In this document: positions 11,540-23,145 of the stretch, in pieces
Numbering within the stretch: position 1 is the first letter of the stretch
Layout: every line of letters starts with the position of its first letter
Source of the DNA: Xiphophorus maculatus
Lineage: Eukaryota; Chordata; Actinopteri; Cyprinodontiformes; Poeciliidae
DNA: 64,000 bases
Direction of reading: 5' to 3'
NCBI RefSeq assembly: GCF_002775205.1
Contig: NC_036460.1
Location: forward strand, 1,618,056-1,682,055
Made by a program: the position numbers and the translations under genes
Notes under the pieces: generated by a model
Told to the model about the DNA's origin: nothing
Seen by the model: only the letters and a program-made list of their open reading frames with translations
The model's database searches: none

Positions 11540-12965
11540 CACGAAAGACAGGAGAAATGAAGCTTAGATCCAGCTGCTCACAGTGAAAACTAAATCCATG
11601 AAGTTGATTTTGCTTTGCTCTCTGGCTAATCTCAACACCACAAGAGTGCTGGAGGTCTGTGGTCACTGACTGATGAAAGATGGCCACCTCTCTGCACTAA
11701 GTGGCTCAACATCCCACTGACCCCATTCTGTGATCCGACAGGCCTACGCTTTGAGACTAACACAACTTCATCATGAGTTCACTCCTATTAAGAGACAGGA
11801 AGTCTATGCTGAAGAAAAAACGGATGTCGGACGGCTATTATTTTTCACTAGAACACAGTAAATGTTGAGTTTCATAGTGTCCTGTCTCTGAGAGTCTTGG
11901 GTTAACAGAACCTGTAACTGGAGGTTTTTCCATATCAACTGGTCCTGGGTGACAACAAAAGCCAGTTGTCACCCAGGTAGTTGTGTGATCTGAACTGTTC
12001 ATATTTCTTTGAGAACTCTCTTATGATTCAGCTAAGATTCATCCAAATCTGACCAATATGTCTGTTGCAATAATCAGTAGATCAATTCATGGCATGATAA
12101 ATTAAACCAACCTCAATAATTTCTATTTGCATGATTTATAATTTTTCTCTTTTCTCTCTATGCTAAAAACCAGATGATGAAAGTCTTCAGTCTGGTGCTT
12201 TGGTTTCAACTAAACCTTTTTTTAAGGACAGATTTGTTTACAGAAACTTCATAATTCGTTTGATTTGCTGTTTCTGTTGTTTTGTTTATAAATTTGGTGG
12301 TAAATGTTCATTAGAAATTAAGATTTATTGATCTTTGAGAATGTATTCTTGCATTATTATACCATTATTGCCATTATATTCCTTGAAGTGGTCTCAAAGC
12401 AACATTATCATCTATTGCAGTTTATCACGCAGAAACATTTGTTACAGTGCCAGGCCTTGGTACCAACATGTTGTACACATTGTCACCTTCAAAAGGTCAA
12501 TGTTAGAGCTTTATGAAGATTACACTATTTACACAGACTTAACTGAACAAAGAAAGTTTTTTTTTTTTTTTTTTTACCATGTTGACAAGGAAATTTAAAA
12601 TCTGTGCACTGGGTCTGAAGGGATCTCAGGGTTGAAACTAGACGAATCTCCAATAAACTATCAAGTCAGTCTCTCTTTATGCAGAGACACAGTTTCTGAT
12701 GTTTGGTTCTTACCTCAGCATAAACTGTAAACTATAAATAGAGTCAGGGATTCGTATCTTGCCTTTTTTGGTTACCCTCAGTGTAAATCTTTGGACCAAA
12801 CCCAGATCCAGTTTGTTACAATGACCAGATCCACCTCTGTGCATGTTTACGCTGTCTGACAGCTCTATGCATGACTTCTCTATATTTACCAGAACAAACA
12901 CAAATTATAAACAATAAATTTCTCTACAATAACTTTCTGAGAAGAATCTGCAAAAACAAACAAAA
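11540..12965. other. Intergenic with a hairpin and a T-run
   Basis: No gene seen. Perfect 13-bp arms at 11944-11956 and 11965-11977 form a hairpin with an 8-base loop. A run of about 19 T lies near 12558-12576 and may be the A-tail of a minus-strand retrosequence whose body I cannot identify. Confidence 0.4.
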
Positions 12966-12969
12966 AAAT

Positions 12970-14760
12970 AAATCATTATGGTTGATCTAAAGATGTTAGA
13001 GAGCAGCCAGATGAAACTCACATTTATCCAGGAAGAAATTCTTTATTCTCATATTTTTCTCCACTTTTGCACCATTTTGATAAACATTGGATTTAATTTA
13101 AAAGTTATAGATGCAGCTTTTCTAAAAACTAAAAACCACCTTTCAGTTGGTTTTACATTATACTAAAATTATCAGACTTTCTTCTGGGAATCTTTCTAAA
13201 ATGCTTTCCTCTGTCTTTTTGTGCTTAAGACATGTTAGAGGAAAAAAACGGTTTAATGAAATCTTTTTAAAGATGTTTTAAAAATCCTCTGGAGTTGGAA
13301 GTCATATATGTAGAACCAGTAAAATCTTGGATTTGATATAAATGTGAACACCAGGCACTAAAAACATTACTTTTATTCTTATGTATTATGCTTTTTTAAA
13401 ATATTCAGAATTCATAATTAGACTTTTACAAATATTTCTGATTTTTGACATCTTCAGGCCGTACATCAGCGGGTTAAAAAGAGGCTGGGCAGTCAGGAAG
13501 TAAAGCGACAGAAAAATCCGCAGAACATTTGGCAGAAAACTCATATCAAATCTGCTCTGGGAAATCTCAAAACTCCCACCGCAGGAAAAGTTCAAGATGG
13601 AGGCCAGGTGAGGTGTGCAGGTGTTCACAGCCTTCTGACGGGTCTGTTTGGACCCAGAGAAACACACAGCCAGGATCTTGATGTAGCTGTAGAGGATCAG
13701 GAGCAAAGAGATGAAGATGGTGCTGAACGTAGCAATGAGTCCATAAATGTTGGTTAATGCTGCATCTGAACAGGCCAGTTTGACCAGAGAGTGCATGTCA
13801 CAGTAGACTTTATTAATCTGGTTCCTACACAGCTTCACTGGTATCAGAGACATCATGAAGGACATCGCCACAAACGGATACAGCCAGCTCACAGCGATGA
13901 GTGCTGCGATCTTGGTTGGTGTCATCCTGGTGTTGTACTGCAGAGGGTAGCAGATAGCGAGGTAGCGGTCATACGACATGACAGCTAGGTTTAGAAATTC
14001 AACAGCCCCGTACGAATGGACGATAAAAACCTGAAGCAAGCAGAACGGAGCAGCAACTGAGTGAAGATGAGAGAGGATCTGAACCAGCAGGAAGGGAAAC
14101 AAGCCTGAGCTGCCGTACAGTTCGTTCACAAACAGGCTGCAGAGGAACATGTACATGGGTTCATGTAAGCTCCGGTTCACACAGATCACCGCGATCAGCA
14201 GGACGTTGGAAACGATGATTAAAATATACAAAAGCAAAACAGCAGTGAAATATAAATACGCCAGAACCCCAGAGTCAATATAAGCAGTCAGGAAGAAGAA
14301 TAAAACCTGTGAAGAGTTTGTCATTATAAGGATTCACATTCCCAATAGTTTGATTATAATGTTAAAAGTTTCCTTTAGTGAAAGAAACTGAATTTAACCA
14401 CAAACTCCATACTACATGTTGGATACAGCGTAATAATACTGACAACAATCTGTGAGGATTTTCAATCATTCAGTCATGATCAGGCTGAAGGTTTGAGTCA
14501 ATGGTATCTGGAAAAAGGAGCCGACATCTACAGCATCTTCTGCAGTTGAAGTTCTTTTGACAATGGAGATTCATTAGCACACAGAGACCAACACCTTCCT
14601 TCCCACAGTCCTCTTGGTCACACCGGTGACTTCCTCCAAAATGGGAATGTCTGTGGTGTTTTATTTTGTTTTTAAGACACCCACAGCTGCAGTGGGACAT
14701 CATTAACAGAAGTTTATTGAAGTTCAGAAAGTCTAGGAGAGAAAGAAATATAAAATCTGT
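12970..14760 (-). repeat. Segmental duplication, copy 1 (tandem OR pair)
   Basis: This block aligns with 16370-17970 in the same orientation. Shared sequence extends beyond the receptor on both sides: CAGCTGCAG-flanked CACCC blocks near 14680 and 17950, a 65-bp nearly identical stretch at 14414-14478 and 17695-17762, and a diverged 3' flank near 12978-13090 and 16385-16495. The flanks differ far more than the coding part. Confidence 0.75.
13386..14324 (-). CDS. Odorant receptor, tandem copy 1
   Basis: The 312-residue intronless ORF has seven hydrophobic segments and the OR signatures: an N-terminal NSS glycosylation site, LHEPMYMFLCSLFVNE after TM1, MSYDRYLAICYPLQY at the end of TM3, the three cysteines of extracellular loop 2, KQTRQKAVNTCTPHLAS at TM6 and FNPLMYGLK in TM7. 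It would be a plasma-membrane GPCR of olfactory neurons coupling to Golf. SYDRYLAIC and NTCTPHLAS place it with the large teleost receptor groups often labelled OR11A1-like; the ligand is unknown. It is about 98% identical in protein to the receptor at 16682-17611, differing mainly at the N-terminus, TM4 and the C-terminus. The start is the only upstream ATG that gives a normal OR N-terminus. Confidence 0.93.
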   Translation of the reverse strand: MTNSSQVLFFFLTAYIDSGVLAYLYFTAVLLLYILIIVSNVLLIAVICVNRSLHEPMYMFLCSLFVNELYGSSGLFPFLLVQILSHLHSVAAPFCLLQVFIVHSYGAVEFLNLAVMSYDRYLAICYPLQYNTRMTPTKIAALIAVSWLYPFVAMSFMMSLIPVKLCRNQINKVYCDMHSLVKLACSDAALTNIYGLIATFSTIFISLLLILYSYIKILAVCFSGSKQTRQKAVNTCTPHLASILNFSCGGSFEISQSRFDMSFLPNVLRIFLSLYFLTAQPLFNPLMYGLKMSKIRNICKSLIMNSEYFKKA

Positions 14761-14764
14761 TTTG

Positions 14765-16365
14765 TTATGTAGCCTGGCGACAGGTTGTCTTCCCGCTGTG
14801 GCTGCCGTCGTGTAAACACAACCACGAGTAATATTAGTAATTTTCATAGTACTACTACTAATAATGATAGTAAAAAGAATATTAATACATCCTTCTGTCC
14901 ATCACATCCATAATATTTACTTCACCTTATTGGGTTGAGGGGTGTTGTAGGTTTAGTGTTGTGGTACAACTTGAAAGGGTAACAACAATAACATAATAAA
15001 AAGGTTGATTGTTTGATGGTCATCTTCAAATCCCAAAGCGAAGTGCAAAGTCTGTTTGGGTTCACACAGTTCAGTTCATCTTCCAAACTGATCCTGGACA
15101 AACATAAGACAGACTGAATAATGGCTTTGGAGAAGATGACCAGCAGCACCTGTGGATAGTTAAGTTGCTGCAGGAAGTCCAGCACAGAGAGTTGCAGGAT
15201 AGGTTTATTCTGAAACACCTTAGGAAGCAAAGAGAGTTTTAATTGTATCTGGAGGAAGATCCAGACAGTGGGCAATCATCAAGCTCCTTGGGGACCAACA
15301 ACATGTTTTCTGTTGTTGAATTCCATTGATTCAGGTGTGTCTGTTTGTCTTCAGACCATTCGGGCATACAGACCGATAAAGGTGCAGTCAGCCCTCAAAC
15401 CACTCAGAAGCAAAGGGTTATATGGTAGGTATCATAAAGAAATCCTTGAGAAAGCTTAGGAACAGTATCTGAGAAGATCTGAAGTCAAATCTTGGAGAGA
15501 TGATCAGCGAACAAGGAGATGTACAGGTTGTCCTTTTTAAACCCTGTGTGGGAGGAAGTGGAGCCCAGAGTTGGTTTGTCTAAAACGCCATGTGAGACTG
15601 AAGTAGGAAGTCTGGACCCATTCCAGAACATCCATCCATCATTCATGTCCACTTATCCTTCCAGGGTCCTGGGAGACCTGAGGCCTATGAACACCAGGTA
15701 TTTGTGAAAGGCTGGACACCCTGAACAACAACCAGAATAGGTCACCGTATCTAAGGCCAATTTAGAGAGGCTTTAGGACACAGGCTCAATCTAGTGCCAC
15801 AGATCTATTCAAATGTGTTCATGATTTCTTTAACAAAGAATAAAGGTGGATATCCTGCACTTGTTAGCAGGCTAATGAACCTCTAACTGCTTTGACTTGA
15901 ACATACAGCGAGGAATGTAGAGTAATATTAAATTACATTTATTTATTTCCTGTAATAATATATAGGGGAAAACATATATTTAGAATGAACGTAAATAGCA
16001 TCACACCTTTCATTCACTCTTGGCTATAATTTCATCAACTTTTATTCACTGAGGAAGCTTGAACACCATAAATCATCTGTCAGAACTAAAACGTAACGCC
16101 CCACCTCTTGACTAAAAGTTGCATTGTAATTTTGTGAATTCAGCAGTAAATATCTTATCCATCCATTTTGTGCACAAGGTGACAAAAATTGTAGGTTTGA
16201 TGATTCACCTCTATGCATAAAGACTCTTTACATCTTTTAATTAGGCCAGAGCAAGGAAGAAGTTATCTTTATCTTCTGCCTCTCTCCATTTACCGGATAT
16301 TTTTATATCAAGTCCATTGATTGATTAGGTAAACAGTGAAAATTATTGTTTTAGCGTTTAATCTC
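14765..16365. other. Spacer between tandem receptors, no gene seen
   Basis: No supported coding region. ORFs at 14922-15275 and 15268-15459 lack any family resemblance. The spacer is not shared with the outer flanks of the duplication. Confidence 0.4.
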
Positions 16366-16369
16366 TCTT

Positions 16370-17970
16370 CATAATCATAATGGTTGAAATGCAGAACTTA
16401 AAGAACAGTCAGATGATAGTTGAGTTTTTCCAAGAAAATTTTTATTGTCATGTATTTCTCCACTGTTACACTTTTTGATACACATTAAAACTGAACATTC
16501 TATAGTCTTTTTGTATATAAAATACATATTTTTGAATATAATTATCCTTTGCTTAAAAATAAATAACTATTTCATTACTGATTTGATTTGTTTTAAGGTT
16601 CACAATCTGCCACTAAAAACCTTAGTATTATTTCTATAATATGTCAGTTTGTATTGGTTGTTGAATACAATAAAAACCATGTCAGTAGTCTGTATTCATA
16701 ATTAGACTTTTACAAATATTTCTGATTTTTGACATCTTCAGGCCGTACATCAGCGGGTTAAAAAGAGGCTGGGCAGTCAGGAAGTAAAGCGACAGAAAAA
16801 TCCGCAGAACATTTGGCAGAAAACTCATATCAAATCTGCTCTGGGAAATCTCAAAACTCCCAGCACAGGTGAAGTTCAAGATGGAGGCCAGGTGAGGTGT
16901 GCAGGTGTTCACAGCCTTCTGACGGGTCTGTTTGGACCCAGAGAAACACACAGCCAGGATCTTGATGTAGCTGTAGAGGATCAGGAGCAAAGAGATGAAG
17001 ATGGTGCTGAACGTAGCAATGAGTCCATAAATGTTGGTTAATGCTGCATCTGAACAGGCCAGTTTGACCAGAGAGTGCATGTCACAGTAGACTTTGTTAA
17101 TCTGGTTCCTACACAGCTTCACTGGTATCAGAGTCATAGAGAAGGACATCACAACAAACGGATACAGCCAGCTCACAGCGATGAGTGCTGCGATCTTGGT
17201 TGGTGTCATCCTGGTGTTGTACTGCAGAGGGTAGCAGATAGCGAGGTAGCGGTCATACGACATGACAGCTAGGCTTAGAAATTCAACAGCCCCGTACGAA
17301 TGGACGATAAAAACCTGAAGCAAGCAGAACGGAGCAGCAACTGAGTGAAGATGAGAGAGGATCTGAACCAGCAGGAAGGGAAACAAGCCTGAGCTGCCGT
17401 ACAGTTCGTTCACAAACAGGCTGCAGAGGAACATGTACATGGGTTCATGTAAGCTCCGGTTCACACAGATCACCGCGATCAGCAGGACGTTGGAAACGAT
17501 GATTAAAATATACAAAAGCAAAACAGCAGTGAAATATAAATACGCCAGAACCCCAGAGTCAATATAAGCAGTCAGGAAGAAGAATAAAACCTGTGAAGAG
17601 TTTACCATCATGACATTTCAGTTAGAGCATGAAAAACTTCCTTTAGTTAAACAATTTCACCAACAAAACTGATTTTTACCACAAACTCCATCCTACATGT
17701 TGGATACAGCGTAATAATACTGACAACAATCTGTGAGGATTTTCAATCATTCAGTCATGATCAGCCTGAAGGTTTGAGTCAACAGTAACTGGAGAAAAGA
17801 GCCAACATCTGCAGCATGAAGCTCTCTGAACACTGGAGGTTCATTAAAACACGGTTTCCTTCTCCCAGTCGGTGTGGAAACGTCGGCGGATTCCCCCTCC
17901 CTACGACTGAGCAGACGCTCATGTCCGCCGTCTTTTATTATGTCTGAAAGACACCCACAGCTGCAGGGGG
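16370..17970 (-). repeat. Segmental duplication, copy 2 (tandem OR pair)
   Basis: Counterpart of 12970-14760 in the same orientation. The coding blocks match almost base for base whereas the flanks show many substitutions and small gaps. Confidence 0.75.
16682..17611 (-). CDS. Odorant receptor, tandem copy 2
   Basis: The 309-residue intronless OR has the same motifs as its neighbour at 13386-14324 (LHEPMYMFLCSLF, MSYDRYLAICYPLQY, NTCTPHLAS, FNPLMYGLK). Differences are concentrated in the first residues (MMVNSSQ against MTNSSQ), TM4 (VMSFSMTLIPV against AMSFMMSLIPV), one site before TM6 (NFTCAG against NFSCGG) and a shorter tail ending NTDY. Two adjacent ATGs begin the ORF; either gives the same receptor. 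Near-identity of coding DNA within diverged flanks suggests gene conversion or selection on the receptor. It is presumed functional. Confidence 0.93.
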   Translation of the reverse strand: MMVNSSQVLFFFLTAYIDSGVLAYLYFTAVLLLYILIIVSNVLLIAVICVNRSLHEPMYMFLCSLFVNELYGSSGLFPFLLVQILSHLHSVAAPFCLLQVFIVHSYGAVEFLSLAVMSYDRYLAICYPLQYNTRMTPTKIAALIAVSWLYPFVVMSFSMTLIPVKLCRNQINKVYCDMHSLVKLACSDAALTNIYGLIATFSTIFISLLLILYSYIKILAVCFSGSKQTRQKAVNTCTPHLASILNFTCAGSFEISQSRFDMSFLPNVLRIFLSLYFLTAQPLFNPLMYGLKMSKIRNICKSLIMNTDY

Positions 17971-17995
17971 CATCACTGGTGGAAGTTTAGGAATA

Positions 17996-18075
17996 TACAC
18001 TGCTCAACAAAATAAAGGGAACACTTAAACAGGTGTTTAACACTTAAAGTGTTCCCTTTATTTTTTTGAGCAGTA
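17996..18075. mobile_element. Tiny Tc1/mariner-type MITE
   Basis: A palindromic element of about 76 bp has long inverted ends: CACTGCTCAACAAAATAAAG at the left and the complementary CTTTATTTTTTTGAGCAG at the right, and it is flanked by TA on both sides. These termini are those of a Tc1/mariner-like family common in fish. The interior is reduced to a few bases, so it depends on a transposase supplied from elsewhere. Confidence 0.8.
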
Positions 18076-18293
18076 TATATTTATAAAATATAATGAGGCT
18101 CAACAACAGCAGTAACAATGATAATGTTAACAATATAACACAACAATACAATTTTAGTTCTTGGGTAAAGGGGTTTGGTGCCTATCTCTAAAGATAAGAG
18201 TGGAGGTAACAATAATAGTGATACAGATTGAGGCACCTGATTATAGCCAATTTTCAGTCTTAGCTATTGCTTATGAATATCTGTCTTCTAAGG

Positions 18294-18430
18294 CAGTGGT
18301 CCCCAACCCCCAAACAATTGGTACCGGGCCGCGCAAGAAATAATTAAATATTTCCATTTCATGTATTATGTGAGTCTGGAGGATCTTTTATTTTGAAAAT
18401 CCTTTAACCGGATTCTCTCGGTTCCGTCTT
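18294..18430 (+). mobile_element. hAT-like terminus fragment
   Basis: The segment starts CAGTGGTCCCCAACCCC and continues with GGTACCGGGCCGCGC, which is the terminus of a widespread vertebrate hAT (Charlie-like) family. I did not find the opposite end, so its length and completeness are unknown. Confidence 0.45.
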
Positions 18431-18434
18431 GCCG

Positions 18435-19212
18435 CCAACATGGAGCCACAAGCAGCAAAATGAGCCAGAAACGGATCAGATTGTTTGTAAAGTTTCTTTG
18501 TGAAGGGAAAAGACCCAGAGAAGAGCCAGGAGGATGGATTTATCCCGGCAGGTGATTCCCACAGTCCAAGCTCTGCATGATATGGTGACCGGATGTTAAT
18601 GAGGCAATGAAGCTTCAAGCTGCTTCTCCACTAGAGACCAAGAACCCTGAGCATCAGCAACACTTCCGGTCTCATCGTCTCTCATCTCTCCCAGATGGAC
18701 CGTCTGGTTGCAGAGAAACAAGCTCAGGGCTCCATTAGTCGTTATCCTGAGTTAAAGTTTTCACCAAAGTAAAATGTTCGTTTTTGTGGCGCATCTGTAT
18801 CTTATTTTGAAGGGATATGTAAACGTTACCATAGCGACCAGAGTCAGAGAGCGTTAGGGCAGTGGAGAGACGAGAGGAGAGGAGCTTGTGAGTTTTAGGT
18901 CTGGTTCACACCATTTAAGGATTGTGGGCCGATTTTCCAAACCTCTGTGACCACAGAGCCGATAAAAGTCCAACAGGTTCGGTCGGTTCGTGAGTCCAGC
19001 AGCAACACACCACAGAACCGATTCCACTCACGAACATCCCAGAAGAAAATCCAGTAAAACCCTTCAACATATTTAGTAATTTTCTTTCTGACATGTTTTT
19101 TACCAAAAATAATTCACTCTTTATTAAAATACATAAACAATAAAAAATGAATAGTTAAATTAAGATCTAAACAATCAGAAACAGATCAGACACCAATGGA
19201 TCGTGATAATTT
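18435..19212. other. Intergenic, no gene seen
   Basis: Possible continuation of the hAT fragment that starts at 18294; no ORF with recognisable transposase motifs and no other feature supported. Confidence 0.35.
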
Positions 19213-19220
19213 CATCCTGT

Positions 19221-20131
19221 CAGTGACGTGCGGTGAGGTTCATAGCTGGTGAGGCACTGACGTCATCAGAATCAGATTTGCAAATAGATGCATAGATTGA
19301 CAGCAGTTTACAGGTTATGTTTCACTTCTGCATCCTTACACATACAAACTGTAGCTCACAAAACACACATTTCCTTAAAAAACAAAACAAAATAAATGTT
19401 ATTACTGTCTTACCTGCTTCGATTGAAAGTCCACTTGAGAAAACTTTTTTAGTGTTGTAATGTAGTCATCCATGTCGAAAGTCGGGATAAGCGAGAGGAA
19501 AAAAATCACTATCTCTATTATAATCTATCGCTGCACTTGACTTGCTTCCCGAATCGTTTAGCCTAGCTCGCTGTCACTTACTCGGCAGTTGAGGAGTGAA
19601 CAAGACGAACGTCTGGGATCTTGAGCGCCCCCTGCCATGAGGCAAGAGAACTGCCTGCCTCACCTCGAACCTGTTCTCTGCCGTTTATAATCGCTCATTA
19701 CACGAAACACGTTACACAAACACAGTTGGTGACAAAAAGCACTGTACATTATATACATAAGCTAAATTATTGGAAATAAGTTCACATATTAAATTTGTTT
19801 AAACCATTTTATTGACGCCGTACAGCAACATGCTCTCTCCGCTTAGCAGCCAGCGCAGAGCCAGGGGTTGCGCAATCCAAGGTGAGGCAGAGCTCGCTGC
19901 TGCCTCACCGGCATCGCTTCCAAGCATTTGAATGGGAAAATAAGAAAATTCAGCCATTTTGAACAAATAAAAATCGAAATTGGTGAAGCTACATGAAAAA
20001 TAAATATTTTTTAGTACAAACCACCGGATGAATATAACAATTTAAATTACTTTATGATTATATATTTTCTTTCTTTCCATGATGGCAGGTGAGGCACTGC
20101 CTCACCTGCCTCCCCTGACCGCACGTCACTG
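19221..20131. mobile_element. Non-autonomous hAT transposon with 8-bp duplication
   Basis: The 911-bp element starts CAGTGACGTGCGGTGAGG and ends with the inverted counterpart CCGCACGTCACTG. The eight bases CATCCTGT occur immediately outside both ends (19213-19220 and 20132-20139), the signature of hAT transposition. The interior has no long ORF and carries subterminal GGTGAGGCA repeats on both strands, which may bind transposase. Element type is inferred from the duplication length and the CAGTG/CACTG ends. Confidence 0.88.
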
Positions 20132-20139
20132 CATCCTGT

Positions 20140-21010
20140 ATGTATATTTATGACACTTTGTTGGTCCCCACACAAAAAATACTTTTATAAATAGTTATCC
20201 ATTAAAAAAAATACAGCTGTATAAAAATAATAATTTGTATTAACCATTTATAGGCTGAAGTTCACATGAAGTTCATGATGAGTGCGTTTTGACTCCAGCC
20301 ACCAGGGGGCGATAGGTGGACCTTAAAAAGTTGGAGGGAACATGAGAAAAAATGTATTTATAAAAAAATAAAATTGAACAGTGTATGATGCTAAACGGAT
20401 GTAATAATTCCTGAATAGTGAATAAAAACACGTTCCTTCACATGTTCGGTTCCTCACTCAGAAGCTAACGCTGTTTACAGGCCGTGGCCAGGAGACGTTC
20501 GGGGACCGATGTGTGTTTTTCAGTTGTGTTGGAAATTCGTGGCGCTGTGGGAGTGAAGAGCATTTAAAGGAGGCAGAGCAGCTTCAGACTGAGGCTCCAG
20601 CCAGTTAGCTGGAAATATTTTAACCATAAAGCGCCTCTGTGTTAATGACTGTAGAGAAAAATCATGTGGGTTTTTCATGAGTAATTGTTTTGCTGTTTGT
20701 AATGAAGCTTTGCCTTAACGTTTTGTTTCAGTGAAACTTCTAATGAGTTTTCACCTGTTTTAATGTTGTTGTGAGTGAATCAGTCTGTCAGGGTTTAAAT
20801 CTCTGTTTGCTGTGTTTCTCTCATGCCTGTCAGTTTTCTCTGGATTTTATTTGTTTCTGCTGCTGTGAACCTCAGTCTGTGTCTCTGCTGCACAAAAATG
20901 AGATTTTAAACCTGGAAAATGAAGAATAAATCTCCGTTGTGAAGATTCCTATTAAGTTTTCTCTGAAACACTTTAACCTTGATCATTCACCTCCTCTGTC
21001 TTTATAAAAG
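20140..21010. other. Upstream region of the OR at 21021
   Basis: No coding region seen. The sequence likely contains the promoter and an untranslated first exon of the receptor, because a good splice acceptor (AAAGTGCAG) lies just before the start codon. I cannot place the transcription start. Confidence 0.4.
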
Positions 21011-21020
21011 TGCAGAGGTA

Positions 21021-21944
21021 ATGAACGTATCGCAGGTTTCATATTTCACTCTGAGCGCCTACTTTGACATCGGCCTGTTTAAGTACGTCGTTTTCCTGGT
21101 TATCATGTGTGTTTATATGTTCATTATCGGCTCCAACGTCCTGCTGATCGCGGTGATCTGTGTGAACCGGACCTTACATGAACCCATGTTCCTGTTCCTC
21201 TGCAGCCTGTTTGTGAACGAACTGTACGGCAGCTCATCATTGTTTCCCTTCCTGCTGGTCCAGATTCTCTCGGACGTTCACTCCGTTTCTGTTCCTCTCT
21301 GCTTCCTGCAGATCTTCTGTCTCTACATGTACGTAAATGTTGAGTTTTATAACCTAGCCGTCATGTCTTATGACCGATATCTGGCCATCTGCCACCCTCT
21401 GCACTACAGCACACAGATGTCCCTCAGCATGGTCGTTAAGCTGGTGGTGCTGTCATGGTGTCTCCCATTCGTTGTCATTGTGGGCATGATTTGGCTGAAT
21501 GTCTCCTCTGCGCCGTGTGGGAACGTCATCGACAGAGTTTTCTGCAACAATTATTACATTGCGTTGTTGTCCTGCAGCGGAGCGACAGCCAGTAACGTCT
21601 ACGGACTGGTCTACACCTTCTCTGTGCTCTTCGGCCTCGCCGCGCTCATCCTCTACACCTACGTGAAGATCCTGCAGGTGTGTTTTTCTGGATCCAAAGA
21701 GACCCGGCAGAAAGCCGTCAGCACCTGCACGCCTCACCTGGCCTCACTCATTAACTTCTCTTTCGGCTCGTTCTTCGCGGTGCTGCAGAGCAGGTTTGAC
21801 ATGAGCAGAGTTCCCAACGTGATTCGTATTATTTTATCTTTATATTTTGTCACCTGCCAGCCTCTTCTGAACCCGCTGCTGTACGGACTCAAACTGAATA
21901 AGATCCAGATCACCTGCAGAACCCTTTTCTTTGGTCGAAAGTAA
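21021..21944 (+). CDS. Odorant receptor, inverted pair member 1
   Basis: The intronless OR starts at the ATG of MNVSQVSYF; the open frame extends further upstream only through a non-ATG codon and past a splice acceptor. It encodes about 307 residues with LHEPMFLFLCSLFVNE, MSYDRYLAICHPLHY, three loop-2 cysteines, NTCTPHLAS-type TM6 entry (STCTPHLAS) and a TM7 LNPLLYGLK. It is a presumed olfactory GPCR. It is inverted relative to the receptor at 23985-24917. The two proteins are nearly identical for about the first 130 residues, then differ through TM4 and loop 2, then agree again at CSGATASNVYGLVYT. Confidence 0.93.
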   Translation: MNVSQVSYFTLSAYFDIGLFKYVVFLVIMCVYMFIIGSNVLLIAVICVNRTLHEPMFLFLCSLFVNELYGSSSLFPFLLVQILSDVHSVSVPLCFLQIFCLYMYVNVEFYNLAVMSYDRYLAICHPLHYSTQMSLSMVVKLVVLSWCLPFVVIVGMIWLNVSSAPCGNVIDRVFCNNYYIALLSCSGATASNVYGLVYTFSVLFGLAALILYTYVKILQVCFSGSKETRQKAVSTCTPHLASLINFSFGSFFAVLQSRFDMSRVPNVIRIILSLYFVTCQPLLNPLLYGLKLNKIQITCRTLFFGRK

Positions 21945-22132
21945 TCTGCTCTTTTTAGTGTTTGTTCATAATGTTGAGCTAAATACCCAAGTAAAACTGT
22001 AATCTGATAAATGTCAATATTCATTAAGTGATTTTCCTTGTAAATGTTTCTGGAATTAAACAAAATCCTGATTTTAAATAGAAAATCCATCTGATTGTAT
22101 AAAGAATAACAGATAAAAATATCAGGTTGTTG

Positions 22133-22337
22133 GGGCGTGCTGTGGTGGTGCAGCGGGTTAGCACGCCCCACGTTTGGAGGCCTTAGTCCTCGACGCGGAC
22201 GTCGCGGGTTCGACTCCCGGTCCCGACGACCTTTACCCCATGTCTTCCCCCTCTCCTCACCCTCCTTCCTGTCTGTCTACTGTAGAAAAAATATGAGCCG
22301 CTAGTGCTGTAAAAACTCTTCGGAGAAAAAAATATAT
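22133..22337 (+). mobile_element. tRNA-derived SINE with 14-bp duplication
   Basis: The head is tRNA-like: an A-box-like TGGTGCAGCGG at 22146-22156 and a perfect B box GGTTCGACTCC at 22207-22217. It is followed by a CT-rich body (CCCTCTCCTCACCCTCCTTC) and an A-rich end. The 14 bases ATATCAGGTTGTTG flank it (22119-22132 and 22338-22351). The tRNA-like part would be transcribed by RNA polymerase III, and mobilisation would use LINE machinery. The duplication is still perfect, so the insertion is fairly young. Confidence 0.88.
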
Positions 22338-22351
22338 ATATCAGGTTGTTG

Positions 22352-23140
22352 CTGATCAGATACATTGATTAACTGATAATTATCAAATAACAGGAGTTAT
22401 TTTCTGAAAACATCAGCAATGACTATAAAAGCAACTGTTGCTGCTCACCAATCTGGGAAGGGTTAAAAGGTCATTTCCAAACTATCTGAGCCAGATTAAT
22501 CATAATCGACCAATCTTGTGTTTATTTTAAAATCTCTGTTCATTTAAACGCTGAACAGCTAAATCAGTTCATTCAGGCCTGAGGTTTCAGCAGCACAAGT
22601 TAAATTTACTGCTATCATGTTTCAGCAATGAGGCAGTTCATCGTGTTTTAATTATAAATCACAATAATTATGAAATAAACATTATATGTTGTTAAATAAT
22701 GATCAAGAATAATTATCATTATATTAATATTCTGTTTACTACAAAGGAAACTCTAAAACCGTGAGTCCGGTCCGATATCTGGACCAAAGGCCTGTTAGTC
22801 ATCAGATACCCAGCTAGCATTAGCCTGGCTAACACAGGACATAGAAACCACTGTAATAAGAGTCACGTTGCATTTGAAAAGGTCGGTTCTTTATCCCTGA
22901 GAGATTCAGGGTGAAGGACTTCATTAACCCTTCTAACACATTTAGAGTCGAACATTTCTCTGGATGAGCTGCTGGTTGATTTACTGTCTGATAAACTAGA
23001 TTTCTCCAAGATCCCTCAAACTGTCCTGAACCAACGTGTAATGTCTGCCACCTCTTAATATTTCATCTCCTCTCTTTTCTGTTACGTTCTGCATGACTTT
23101 TTTCTGCTCAATGGTATTTAATTTGCTCCAGGACTTTATC
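22352..23140. other. Intergenic, no gene seen
   Basis: AT-rich sequence with no supported ORF, RNA gene or element. Confidence 0.4.
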
Positions 23141-23145
23141 TAGAC

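Noticed and set aside
20979-21020. Longer N-terminus for the OR at 21021
   Set aside because: The extension begins at a non-ATG codon and crosses a good splice acceptor; MNVSQ is also the start in the inverted paralogue.
22133-22220. A tRNA gene
   Set aside because: The B box is perfect, but the A-box side does not fold into a proper cloverleaf, a SINE body follows, and a 14-bp target duplication surrounds the whole, so it is a SINE.
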